DNA of 13,802 bases from Bacilli bacterium (GTDB lineage Bacteria; Bacillota_I; Bacilli_A; RF39; UBA660): contig CAADST010000018.1 in NCBI GenBank assembly GCA_900751815.1, positions 1-13,802 on the forward strand, read 5' to 3'. Numbering within the stretch: position 1 is the stretch's first letter; the number at the start of each line of letters is the position of its first letter. Positions 5,893 to 12,645 of this stretch are shown piece after piece. The translations under genes were made by a program, and so were the position numbers. The notes beneath the pieces are model-generated. The model saw nothing but the letters and a program-made list of their open reading frames with translations, did not search any database and had not been told where the DNA came from.

Positions 5893-7644
5893 TTATTTTA
5901 AATTTTCGACTAAGTCACTTATATAATCTTCAAATTCTTTTAAAGATACTGTTTTAGTGTCAGTGCTACCTAATAAACGATAACTTACTTTGTTATCATC
6001 TACTTCTTTTTGACCTAATATTAAAGTTATTGGCACTTTATTAACAACACTTTCTCTTAATTTATAACCTAGTTTTTCTTCTCTATCATCTAGATGAACA
6101 CGATAATTTAAATTCTTTAATTCTGTATAAATGTTATTTGCATAATCTAAATGATATTCATTATTAACAGGAACAATAGTAATTTGAGTTGGACTTAACC
6201 AAAAAGGTAGAGCTCCTTTAGTTTCTTCTAGATAATAGGCAATGAATCTATCTAAACTTCCAAATATAGCTCGGTGTAAAACTACTGGAGTTTTTTTAGA
6301 ACCATCGGAATCAATATAAGTTAAATTAAAACGCATTGGAAGACAAAAGTCTAATTGACAAGTTGATAAAGTATATTCATTACCTACCGCTGGCTTAACT
6401 TGAACATCAAGCTTAGGTCCATAAAAAGCCGCTTCACCAATTTTTTCAGTATACTCTAGGCCAATATCATCTAATACCCTACGAAGTTTGTCTTCGGCTT
6501 TATTCCACATTTCATCATCTGGATAATATTTTTCAGTATCTGCAGGGTCTCTTAAAGATAGTTCAAAACGATAATTAGTAATATTCATATCTTTATATAC
6601 ATCTAGTATTAAATTAACAACATTAGCAAATTCACTTTCAATTTGTTCTGGTGTTACAAAAAGATGAGCATCATTTTGACAGAAAGTTCTGACTCTTTCA
6701 ATTCCCTTTAAAGCTCCACTTGCTTCAAAGCGACAATCTCTAGCAATTTCCCCAATTCTTATTGGCAAATCACGATATGAATGGATTTCATTAGCATAAA
6801 TCATCATATGATGTGGACAATTCATTGGTCTTAAAACGAATTCTTCGCCTTCAACTTCCATTTTAGGAAACATATTATCTTTATAATGATCCCAATGGCC
6901 ACTAGTTTTATATAATTCGACATTACCTAAAGGTGGAGTTAAAACATGTAAGTAACCCATTTTTCGTTCTTTAGCTTTAATGTAATTTTCGAGATTTTCC
7001 CAAATAATATAGCCATTTGGTAAATACATAGGTAATCCTTTGCCTACTAAATCATTAGTAGTAAATATCTTTAAATCTTTTCCTAATTTTCGATGATCAC
7101 GAAGTTTTGCTTCTTCTAATTCTTGTAAATAGGCATCCATTTCTTCTTTATTTTCAAAACATACACCATATATTCTTTGAAGCATATGATTATTACTATC
7201 ATTTTTCCAGTATGCTCCACTTACTTTAAGAAGTTTAAAATTCTTAAGTAGTTTAGTTGACTCAACATGTGGTCCGCGGCATAAATCAGTAAAGTCACCT
7301 TGCGTATAACAACTAATAATTGCATCAATTGGCATATTGTTGATTAAATCAATTTTATATGGATCATCCTTAAATTTTTCAAGGGCTTCTTCTCTAGTTA
7401 ATTCTTGTCTTACGATTCTCTTACCATCTTTAGCAATTTTTTTCATTTCACGCTCTATTTCTGGCAAATCTTCTAGAGTTAGTGTTTTATCCCCTAAATC
7501 GATGTCGTAATAAAATCCGTCTTCAATAACTGGACCTACCCAAAATAAAGCATCTGGGTATAAATGTTTAACCGCTTGGGCTAGTAAATGAGCACAACTG
7601 TGATTAAGTACACTTAATTTTTCATCTTCTTTAATATTTATCAT
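5893..7644 (-). CDS. thrS: threonyl-tRNA synthetase lacking the TGS domain
   Basis: Class II aminoacyl-tRNA synthetase charging tRNA-Thr. The 583 residues start directly in the editing domain: HSCAH at 15-19 and CRGPH at 122-126 are its two active-site motifs. The catalytic core follows, with zinc ligands Cys276 (RPMNCPHHM), His327 (QNDAHLF) and His457 (VVLHRAIFGSLDRF). The anticodon-binding domain runs from about 484 to the end. Typical bacterial ThrRS is about 640 residues, with an N-terminal TGS domain of about 60 residues that is absent here. The ATG has a good GGAGAGG site, and the T-box leader directly upstream leaves no room for a missed N-terminus. Expression is controlled by the T-box leader from a sigma-A promoter. 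Confidence 0.97.
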   Translation of the reverse strand: MINIKEDEKLSVLNHSCAHLLAQAVKHLYPDALFWVGPVIEDGFYYDIDLGDKTLTLEDLPEIEREMKKIAKDGKRIVRQELTREEALEKFKDDPYKIDLINNMPIDAIISCYTQGDFTDLCRGPHVESTKLLKNFKLLKVSGAYWKNDSNNHMLQRIYGVCFENKEEMDAYLQELEEAKLRDHRKLGKDLKIFTTNDLVGKGLPMYLPNGYIIWENLENYIKAKERKMGYLHVLTPPLGNVELYKTSGHWDHYKDNMFPKMEVEGEEFVLRPMNCPHHMMIYANEIHSYRDLPIRIGEIARDCRFEASGALKGIERVRTFCQNDAHLFVTPEQIESEFANVVNLILDVYKDMNITNYRFELSLRDPADTEKYYPDDEMWNKAEDKLRRVLDDIGLEYTEKIGEAAFYGPKLDVQVKPAVGNEYTLSTCQLDFCLPMRFNLTYIDSDGSKKTPVVLHRAIFGSLDRFIAYYLEETKGALPFWLSPTQITIVPVNNEYHLDYANNIYTELKNLNYRVHLDDREEKLGYKLRESVVNKVPITLILGQKEVDDNKVSYRLLGSTDTKTVSLKEFEDYISDLVENLK

Positions 7645-7734
7645 AATTTATCCTCTCCTTTTATATATTTACGACATAAAGATGTATATATTCACTGTTT
7701 TTCTAGCATTTTTTTGTCGTTTAATTAGATTTTT

Positions 7735-7783
7735 AAATAAAAAGAATGGTACCTACAGGAGTGCAATATGCACGGTACCATCC
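7735..7783 (-). terminator. T-box-controlled terminator of thrS
   Basis: GGATGGTACC (7774-7783) and GGTACCATTC (7744-7753) on the minus strand pair over 10 positions, enclosing the GTGCA-TAT-TGCAC hairpin, and are followed by CTTTTTATTT. The 5' arm contains the T-box UGGU, so forming the terminator removes the antiterminator. Confidence 0.9.
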
Positions 7784-7925
7784 TTATATTTACTTAATTT
7801 AAGATAACGGCTTAGACCGGAGTTTATTAACTCTCTTGGAAAGTAGTAATTTTTAATCTATTTATTAGTTTCCACCAGCCACTAACTCTCTATAAACTAG
7901 GGTTAAAAATCATGTCTTTCTTCAT
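7735..7925 (-). promoter_or_regulatory. threonine T-box leader (tRNA-Thr riboswitch)
   Basis: T-box leaders sense uncharged tRNA and allow read-through when the tRNA is not aminoacylated. Visible here on the minus strand: Stem I from about 7922 to 7838, with closing arms GAAAG and CTTTC and an ATTTTTAA/TTAAAAAT stem; a distal loop with GGTGGAAACTAA; a specifier region ATTACTACTTTCC, where the ACT at 7845-7847 (followed by A) is a threonine codon; and the T-box AAGGATGGTACCGTGC, whose AGGA pairs with downstream TCCT to form the antiterminator with UGGU in the bulge. UGGU would pair with an ACCA tRNA end. The threonine specifier agrees with the downstream gene thrS. The exact codon within the repeated ACTACT is the main uncertainty. 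Confidence 0.93.
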
Positions 7926-7940
7926 CGATTTACAAAATAT

Positions 7941-7969
7941 ATATTAGCATAATTATTAATTATTTTCAA
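7941..7969 (-). promoter_or_regulatory. sigma-A promoter of thrS
   Basis: TTGAAA (7964-7969) and TAATAT (7941-7946) on the minus strand with a 17-bp spacer. The -35 is inside the last codons of the preceding gene. The predicted start lies about 10 nt before T-box Stem I, as expected. Confidence 0.8.
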
Positions 7970-8360
7970 GCATTTTCTTTTGTATTCTTGTTAAATTTAT
8001 GTTTTTATCAGTTGGATATAAATTAGGATCTTTTAAATTTTCAATTTTATTTAATAAAGTAACTATTTCTACTAAATCTACTGAAGAATCTCCATTCATT
8101 AAACTAGAAATACTACTTTTTAATTCTTGAAGTTCGAAATCATCAGCAATAACTTGGGGATTAACATAAACATTACACCTATGATAAGCATCTTCAACTA
8201 CAACCAATTTGCCACTAGTTACTAATTTTGAATAGCGATAAGCAAAATGCATTGAAACTGATATAAGATTATCTAAATTACTGAGGTCGTTTTCTTGAAT
8301 AAATTGTCTAATACTAACTTTATGATTTTCACAAAATTCAATAACTTCTGGTTTTATCAT
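7956..8360 (-). CDS. hypothetical protein, 134 residues
   Basis: I do not recognise this protein. It looks soluble and mostly helical, with no signal peptide or membrane segment. It begins MIKPEVIEFCENHKVSIRQF and has a middle region (KLVVVEDAYHRCNVYVNP) that may form beta strands, then a helical C-terminal half rich in Leu, Asp and Asn ending in RIQKKMLENN. Two ATGs are possible: 8366 sits only one base after the GGGGG site, whereas 8360 has 7-nt spacing and is preferred. It follows the alpha/beta hydrolase gene by about 35 nt and has its own candidate promoter. The thrS -35 element overlaps its last codons. Co-occurrence with the HerA/hydrolase pair is the only functional hint. Confidence 0.7.
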   Translation of the reverse strand: MIKPEVIEFCENHKVSIRQFIQENDLSNLDNLISVSMHFAYRYSKLVTSGKLVVVEDAYHRCNVYVNPQVIADDFELQELKSSISSLMNGDSSVDLVEIVTLLNKIENLKDPNLYPTDKNINLTRIQKKMLENN

Positions 8361-8377
8361 AAGCATTCCCCCGTTAC

Positions 8378-8405
8378 ATTATAACACTAAATTCAATTAT
8401 TTTAA
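8378..8405 (-). promoter_or_regulatory. candidate promoter of the 134-residue protein gene
   Basis: A perfect TATAAT (8378-8383) with a weak TTAAAA -35 (8400-8405) at 16 bp, spanning the stop codon of the hydrolase gene. The predicted start would fall at or inside the GGGGG ribosome binding site, giving an almost leaderless transcript. Confidence 0.45.
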
Positions 8406-9251
8406 TAAAAAATTAATAATATCTTTATAAATAAAATTATGATAACTTTCAAATAGTATTTTATGAAATAAATTAGGATATTCTAATCCTGTAATATCTG
8501 TGTATCCTACTTCTTTTAAAATGTTGATTAACATTTGGGTGTTTTCTCTACCGGACTGAATATCTTTAGCCCCATAACACATAAATATTGGCAAACTTAA
8601 ATTGTTTTTTAGGTAAGCTTTTTTATTACCTAATTCTTTGTTTAAATTAACTAAATTAAATACAGCACCATTAGTATAATAAAAGTTACAAAGAGCATCA
8701 TTTTTAAATACTTCTCTAGCACTTAAATCTTTAATAGTATCTTCTAAGCGATCAAGGCCAATTTGTTTTTGCATAGATGAATTAGTTTTCCTTGGTCCTT
8801 CAACTTTTAGAGTTAAATTAATAATAAATGGATTAGGTCTGCCTATTCTAAAGGGACTACATAAAACTAACTTATTTATCGTAGCATCATACTTTTGTAA
8901 ATATACTTGAGCAATTTCCGCACCTAAAGAATCACCGAAAAGATAAATTGGCAAGCCCGGATACCTAGATTTTATATAATCATTAATAACTTTTTCATCT
9001 TCTATAAGTTTGTGATAGTCATCAATATAGCCAAGAGGATAATTGCCACTGATACTTTTACCATGACCACGCGTATCACTTATAACTACATTAAAACCAT
9101 TTTTATTAAGTTCCGAGATAAAATCATAATATCTTTCTTTGTGTTCTCTTAAGCCAATAATTATTTTAACTACCGCTTTAGGATTTTGTATTTCAAATAA
9201 ATTAAGGGATAAATATAATAAATCACTAGATTTTAAACTAACTTCAAGCAT
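8397..9251 (-). CDS. alpha/beta hydrolase, S33/monoacylglycerol lipase-like
   Basis: A serine hydrolase of the Hydrolase_4 (serine aminopeptidase S33) type, related to lysophospholipase/monoacylglycerol lipases. Visible landmarks: the GLREHKERYYDF segment (cf. G-x-x-EHS-x-RY), SDTRGHGKS around residues 58-66, the nucleophile elbow GDSLG with Ser108, a late CYGAKDIQSG for the catalytic Asp, and NLFHKILFE for the catalytic His. The triad therefore looks complete. No signal peptide is evident, so it is probably cytoplasmic. I prefer the ATG at 9251, which overlaps the end of the HerA gene as ATGCTTGA behind GGTGAAG; an in-frame ATG at 9263 adds four residues. The overlap implies coupled translation with the ATPase. 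Substrate unknown: lipid, ester or peptide. Confidence 0.85.
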   Translation of the reverse strand: MLEVSLKSSDLLYLSLNLFEIQNPKAVVKIIIGLREHKERYYDFISELNKNGFNVVISDTRGHGKSISGNYPLGYIDDYHKLIEDEKVINDYIKSRYPGLPIYLFGDSLGAEIAQVYLQKYDATINKLVLCSPFRIGRPNPFIINLTLKVEGPRKTNSSMQKQIGLDRLEDTIKDLSAREVFKNDALCNFYYTNGAVFNLVNLNKELGNKKAYLKNNLSLPIFMCYGAKDIQSGRENTQMLINILKEVGYTDITGLEYPNLFHKILFESYHNFIYKDIINFLLK

Positions 9252-10989
9252 TGTCTTCACCATACCATATCTTATTTATTTTTAAACTGGTACTCTCTGG
9301 CATTGGATTTGGTAATTCAAAATTAATTAGAATTGGCATTTTAAAACCACTTCCAAAACAAAAGGCTGTACCAGGATTTAGAGATTTAATTTGTTCAATA
9401 GTAGATTCTGCAACATTTACACTCATATTACGAACTATTTCTAAATCACGAGGATAAAATAATTTAAAAACTATAAAATTAGAACATTGGGATAAAGCAG
9501 TTGTTGATAGTTCACTAGGTCTTTGAGTAATAAATGTTAAAAGAGTTCCATATTTTCTGCCTTCTTTAGTAATTCTATCAAATATATTATAACCGATGAT
9601 ATCGATATCTGAATCATTTTGAACATAACGATGAGCTTCTTCTAAAATTATATTGACTGAAAAAGTTCCACGATTTTGAAGATTAGTTGTATAATTAAAT
9701 AATAATTTAGAATAAAGTTTAGTAATAATTTTAGCAAAACGATCATCTAGATAACTTAAATCGATGTTGATAAGTTGAGTGTTATTAAACATATTTAAAA
9801 CAAATTCTTCTTTACCAATATAATTTTTAACATCAAATATGGCTCTTTCATTACCATTAATGATATTTTGTAATCTATTTTTTAGAATATTATTTTGTTT
9901 ATAAGAAATATCATTATTTAGGGTTCCTTCACTAATAAGAGCAAATTCTAGGGCATAATATAAATCATTTAAACTGTAAGCAAGATTTTCTTCGAAAATA
10001 ATTGTATCTAAATCAACTTTATTAAATTGTTGTAAAAATTTAGTTACTTCTAAAATAGCATTTATTTTACCTTGCTCATCAATAAGTAAGCATTGTCTTA
10101 ATGTTCTATCATAACCCGGTTGGTGGATTATAGAATCTAAATTTAGAGTGTCGGTATTATAATGGGATAAGACGGCAATTATTTGATCTCGCATTTGACT
10201 AGACCTTCTGCCACTAGTTAATATGTCAAGTAAACAAGATGCAATAATATCATTTTTATATTCTTTCATTCTAGGATCATTACTCATAAATATTCGAACA
10301 AGTTTTAGGGTTTTACTTAGAACTGGTATTTGATCAGCAGTTGTTGCTCCAAGTAAAATTGCTAAATCATCGGCATCTAAAAAGTATGCTGGAAGTGTAA
10401 GTAAATGTTCAAAAGATTCTGTTACTTTAGCAGTTAGGCAAACAGATTTTAAGCCTGATTCATTCATATTTAGGAAAGTTTTTTTGTATTCTCCATAAGC
10501 ATCAAACAAAACAATATGAGAATTTATTGGTTTATAATCGCTATTAAATAGATTTTGTAAAATTCTTGCTACTCCACAAGATTTTCCGGAGCCAGTATTT
10601 CCAATAATGGCACTATGATTTGCAAAGAAGTCATTCAAAGCAACTGATACATTAAAATTTTTATAAATGGCAGATTTTCCTAGTAATAATCTATTTTTAT
10701 CAATGTTATTTTTACCAATTATTAATTCTAATTCTTTGGCACTTATTATTCTAATATCAGATGTTCCACTAGGTTTTTGAATAGTTCCAGAAATAAATGC
10801 GTTATTTTTAATTTCACCAACAAGTAGAACTCTAGCTATTTCTTTATCAATATAGATGAGTTCACCAACTACTAATCTATCAGGATCAACAAATACTAAA
10901 TGACAATTCATAATACTAGATAAGGCTTTACCACTGGTATTTTCAATAGTTATTTCGTTATTATCAATCTTAAGTATTTTACCAAACAT
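9244..10989 (-). CDS. HerA-like hexameric ATPase/DNA translocase (DUF87)
   Basis: A 581-residue member of the HerA/FtsK superfamily. The N-terminal region (1 to about 80) is the small beta-barrel seen in HerA. Walker A is GNTGSGKS at 130-137. An insertion of mixed helices covers about 170-440. Walker B is VNIILEEAHRYV at about 445-456, with the catalytic Glu. RITKEGRKYG at 472-481 is arginine-finger-like, and TQRPSEL at 488-494 is the sensor segment. HerA proteins pump duplex DNA and usually work with NurA or other nucleases, including in anti-phage systems (SIR2-HerA, DUF4297-HerA). No nuclease gene is beside it here; the overlapping downstream gene is an alpha/beta hydrolase. The ATG is preceded by GGGTGTGAT. 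No convincing promoter was found in the 84 bp upstream, though TATTAT near the start could be a -10. Confidence 0.88.
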   Translation of the reverse strand: MFGKILKIDNNEITIENTSGKALSSIMNCHLVFVDPDRLVVGELIYIDKEIARVLLVGEIKNNAFISGTIQKPSGTSDIRIISAKELELIIGKNNIDKNRLLLGKSAIYKNFNVSVALNDFFANHSAIIGNTGSGKSCGVARILQNLFNSDYKPINSHIVLFDAYGEYKKTFLNMNESGLKSVCLTAKVTESFEHLLTLPAYFLDADDLAILLGATTADQIPVLSKTLKLVRIFMSNDPRMKEYKNDIIASCLLDILTSGRRSSQMRDQIIAVLSHYNTDTLNLDSIIHQPGYDRTLRQCLLIDEQGKINAILEVTKFLQQFNKVDLDTIIFEENLAYSLNDLYYALEFALISEGTLNNDISYKQNNILKNRLQNIINGNERAIFDVKNYIGKEEFVLNMFNNTQLINIDLSYLDDRFAKIITKLYSKLLFNYTTNLQNRGTFSVNIILEEAHRYVQNDSDIDIIGYNIFDRITKEGRKYGTLLTFITQRPSELSTTALSQCSNFIVFKLFYPRDLEIVRNMSVNVAESTIEQIKSLNPGTAFCFGSGFKMPILINFELPNPMPESTSLKINKIWYGEDNA

Positions 10990-11043
10990 AATATCACACC
11001 CGTACTCTATAATAAGTTTATCATATAACTACCATTTTTTCCA

Positions 11044-11072
11044 TAATAAAAATCTCATTTTATCCTGAGATT
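11044..11072 (-). terminator. terminator after the HipA-like kinase gene
   Basis: AATCTCA (11066-11072) and TGAGATT (11051-11057) on the minus strand form a 7-bp stem with an 8-nt loop, followed by TTTTATTAT. It begins one base after the kinase stop and separates this module from the HerA gene. Confidence 0.75.
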
Positions 11073-11073
11073 C

Positions 11074-11943
11074 TTAAATTTTTATTTCATTATATGATTT
11101 ATCTAATATTTCTTCTTTTCTTAATAATATATCTTTAAAATAATATTCTTTTTGAGTTTTAGATAATCCTTCCGTTGATGCAATTATTTTTTTAATTTTT
11201 TCCATATCTATTTTAGGTACTATTCTTTTAATTGTTTCTTTTAAATCAACTGGTGGATTTTTAAATATTTCATGATATATTATTTTTTGACCATTCATTT
11301 TATAAACTGATGCTAAATTATATGATTTACTTTTAAATTCAACGGGATTTTTCATTAATTCACTTTGAATTTCTTCGGACAATAAAAGATGTAATGAAGA
11401 ACCACAATCATATACTGGAGCCATGGTTAAACTATCATCTTTTTTTATAAAGCCCCAATTACCTAAATGTCTATCAGTATTACCTATGAGTGTATCAACA
11501 ACAAACATGTCCCAAAATCTGGAAATTGTATCATTTTTAGTTAATTTATAGTTTTTGGAAAGTATATTTATCATTTCATAGACATCTTCAATTGAAGCAT
11601 CATATTTTCTTTCAGCAGATAAAGACAAAGAAACATTGCCAATTTCTATAAGTTCTTCATCTTTATTCAAAAAATCTTTACATGCTACAGCAATTTTTTC
11701 TTTTTCATTTTTAATAATTTTTACTAACATTGTTTCTTGAACAGGAATACCAATACTAGCAAATATATGACAACCAATATATTCTGAAAACTGATTGTTC
11801 ATATAATTAATATCTAAATTTTTTCTGCGAACTGGATCAGGCATTTTGACCATATATCTTTCGCCATTAATAATATAGGTAGCTTTAAGTTCTGATCCAC
11901 CATAAGTATTTATTTCTTGTTTTAAATTTGTAATATCAATCAT
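11074..11943 (-). CDS. HipA/CtkA-like Ser/Thr kinase (toxin-like)
   Basis: A 289-residue HipA-fold kinase without the N-terminal subdomain of full HipA, so it resembles CtkA and HipT in size. Features: a Gly-rich loop YGGSEL (14-19) with a serine that could be autophosphorylated as in HipA/HipT; an ATP-binding Lys at about 33 (RYMVKMPD); the catalytic loop GNTDRHLGNWG (154-164) with Asp157 and Asn162; and the metal-binding Asp179 in VYDCGSS. HipA and HipT phosphorylate aminoacyl-tRNA synthetases and arrest growth; the substrate here is unknown. The start ATG overlaps the upstream gene's stop as ATGATTGA, so translation is coupled to the small helical partner. A terminator follows. All catalytic residues are intact. 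A toxin role is inferred from family and layout. Confidence 0.88.
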   Translation of the reverse strand: MIDITNLKQEINTYGGSELKATYIINGERYMVKMPDPVRRKNLDINYMNNQFSEYIGCHIFASIGIPVQETMLVKIIKNEKEKIAVACKDFLNKDEELIEIGNVSLSLSAERKYDASIEDVYEMINILSKNYKLTKNDTISRFWDMFVVDTLIGNTDRHLGNWGFIKKDDSLTMAPVYDCGSSLHLLLSEEIQSELMKNPVEFKSKSYNLASVYKMNGQKIIYHEIFKNPPVDLKETIKRIVPKIDMEKIKKIIASTEGLSKTQKEYYFKDILLRKEEILDKSYNEIKI

Positions 11944-12178
11944 CTAATAGCCTCCAATAATAATCGAGCATTTCGTCAGCTTCTTCTTTTGTTATATTTT
12001 TTAAAATAATGGATGATTTTAAACCGTTTCTTAATTCATTTATAGAGTCAGCTAAAAAAAATGCACTTATTTTGTCTTTATTTTTTAAAATGTAGTTTTT
12101 ATATTGTTTTTCAATATCTTCCATATAATATTGTAAATCCGGATAGTCACTTGGATTATATTTTAATTTCTTTTCCAT
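11936..12178 (-). CDS. small helical partner of the HipA-like kinase
   Basis: An 80-residue acidic/charged protein predicted to be almost entirely helical, with no recognised domain and no helix-turn-helix. The frame is open to an ATG at 12229, but that start has no ribosome binding site and lies only just downstream of a good -35. The ATG at 12178 is preceded by GGTGAG at ideal aligned spacing and by a TTGTCA-TATAAT promoter whose -10 is inside the longer frame, so 12178 is preferred. Its stop overlaps the kinase start by 8 nt. The position immediately before a coupled HipA-family kinase suggests an antitoxin or kinase partner. It does not look like HipS, which resembles the beta-rich HipA N-subdomain, or like HipB, an Xre-type DNA-binding protein. 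Confidence 0.65.
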   Translation of the reverse strand: MEKKLKYNPSDYPDLQYYMEDIEKQYKNYILKNKDKISAFFLADSINELRNGLKSSIILKNITKEEADEMLDYYWRLLDD

Positions 12179-12206
12179 ACACTCACCAATTTTCTTCTCT
12201 AAGGAA

Positions 12207-12236
12207 ATTATATCATTTATTCGAGTCATCTGACAA
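12207..12236 (-). promoter_or_regulatory. sigma-A promoter of the helical partner/kinase operon
   Basis: TTGTCA (12231-12236) and TATAAT (12207-12212) on the minus strand with an 18-bp spacer. The spacer contains TCGAATAA (12217-12224), an 8-mer also present at the promoter of the neighbouring LexA-like gene. The direct repeats lie about 10 bp upstream of the -35. Confidence 0.75.
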
Positions 12237-12246
12237 TAAAAATATG

Positions 12247-12286
12247 TTCATTCCGTGAGATTTGGTGATTTCATTCCGTGAGATTT
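12247..12286. repeat. tandem 17-bp direct repeat upstream of the kinase operon promoter
   Basis: Two perfect copies of TTCATTCCGTGAGATTT (12247-12263 and 12270-12286) with a 23-bp period, about two helical turns, separated by GGTGAT. They sit between the LexA-like stop codon and the -35 of the partner/kinase promoter. Two identical sites on the same DNA face suggest a protein-binding element; two copies are too few for a CRISPR call. Confidence 0.9.
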
Positions 12287-12299
12287 TTGATTTTATTTA

Positions 12300-12536
12300 T
12301 TATTTTGTTAAATATTCATTATCAACAAGTAATCTTATAGTTCTACATTTATTATTAACGGTAGTTAAATAACCTTTATTTTTTAAGTTTTCAACATGAG
12401 CGAGTACAGTTGATGGACTACTTAGGCCAACACCACCACATATTTCTCTTATAGTTGGAGAAATACCATGGGAAGCAATATATTTCTTAATAAAAGTTAG
12501 AATTACTTCTTGTTTAGTTGTTAATTTTTCTAACAT
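12300..12536 (-). CDS. stand-alone LexA-type winged-helix DNA-binding protein
   Basis: A 78-residue protein that is only the LexA N-terminal DNA-binding domain: LTTKQEVILTFIKKYIASHG, then SPTIREICGGVGLSSPSTV (recognition helix region), then HVENLKNKGYL and RTIRLL. Full LexA has about 200 residues with a self-cleaving S24 peptidase domain; here the frame stops right after the wing and no peptidase sequence follows. The start is the ATG at 12536, 8 nt after AGGAGG; the frame extends to 12560 but that region holds the ribosome binding site. Without the peptidase it cannot be inactivated by RecA-driven self-cleavage, so it may be a constitutive or partner-controlled repressor. It is next to the partner/kinase operon and is a candidate regulator of it and of itself. 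It could alternatively be a decayed LexA remnant, but the sequence is clean. Confidence 0.85.
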   Translation of the reverse strand: MLEKLTTKQEVILTFIKKYIASHGISPTIREICGGVGLSSPSTVLAHVENLKNKGYLTTVNNKCRTIRLLVDNEYLTK

Positions 12537-12558
12537 GTCCAAAACCTCCTTCTCAAAC

Positions 12559-12601
12559 ACTATAACACAAAATATTTAAAAAAATTGTCGAATAATGTCG
12601 A
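12559..12601 (-). promoter_or_regulatory. extended -10 promoter of the LexA-type gene with tandem TGTCGA sites
   Basis: TGT-TATAGT (12559-12567) on the minus strand is an extended -10; no good -35 exists at 17 bp. The + strand sequence TGTCGAATAATGTCGA (12586-12601) holds two TGTCGA copies with a 10-bp period over the -35 area, a plausible autoregulatory operator. It differs from the Bacillus LexA/DinR box (GAAC-N4-GTTC). Confidence 0.5.
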
Positions 12602-12645
12602 GGATGTAAAAAAAAATGAATTTTTAAGTTAAAATAGAATATGAA

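Noticed and set aside
3518..12258. Other + strand frames at 3518-3799, 5423-5623, 9251-9457 and 12061-12258
   Set aside because: They lie opposite rplT, the nucleotidyltransferase gene, the HerA-like gene and the partner gene; composition mirrors the sense genes and no start signals are present.
12247..12286. CRISPR array
   Set aside because: Only two 17-bp copies with a 6-bp gap, no cas genes, and a position directly at a promoter.
12602..12645. Terminator after the surface protein gene
   Set aside because: There is a T9 run on the minus strand, but only a 5-bp stem with a long loop can be drawn before it, too weak to list.
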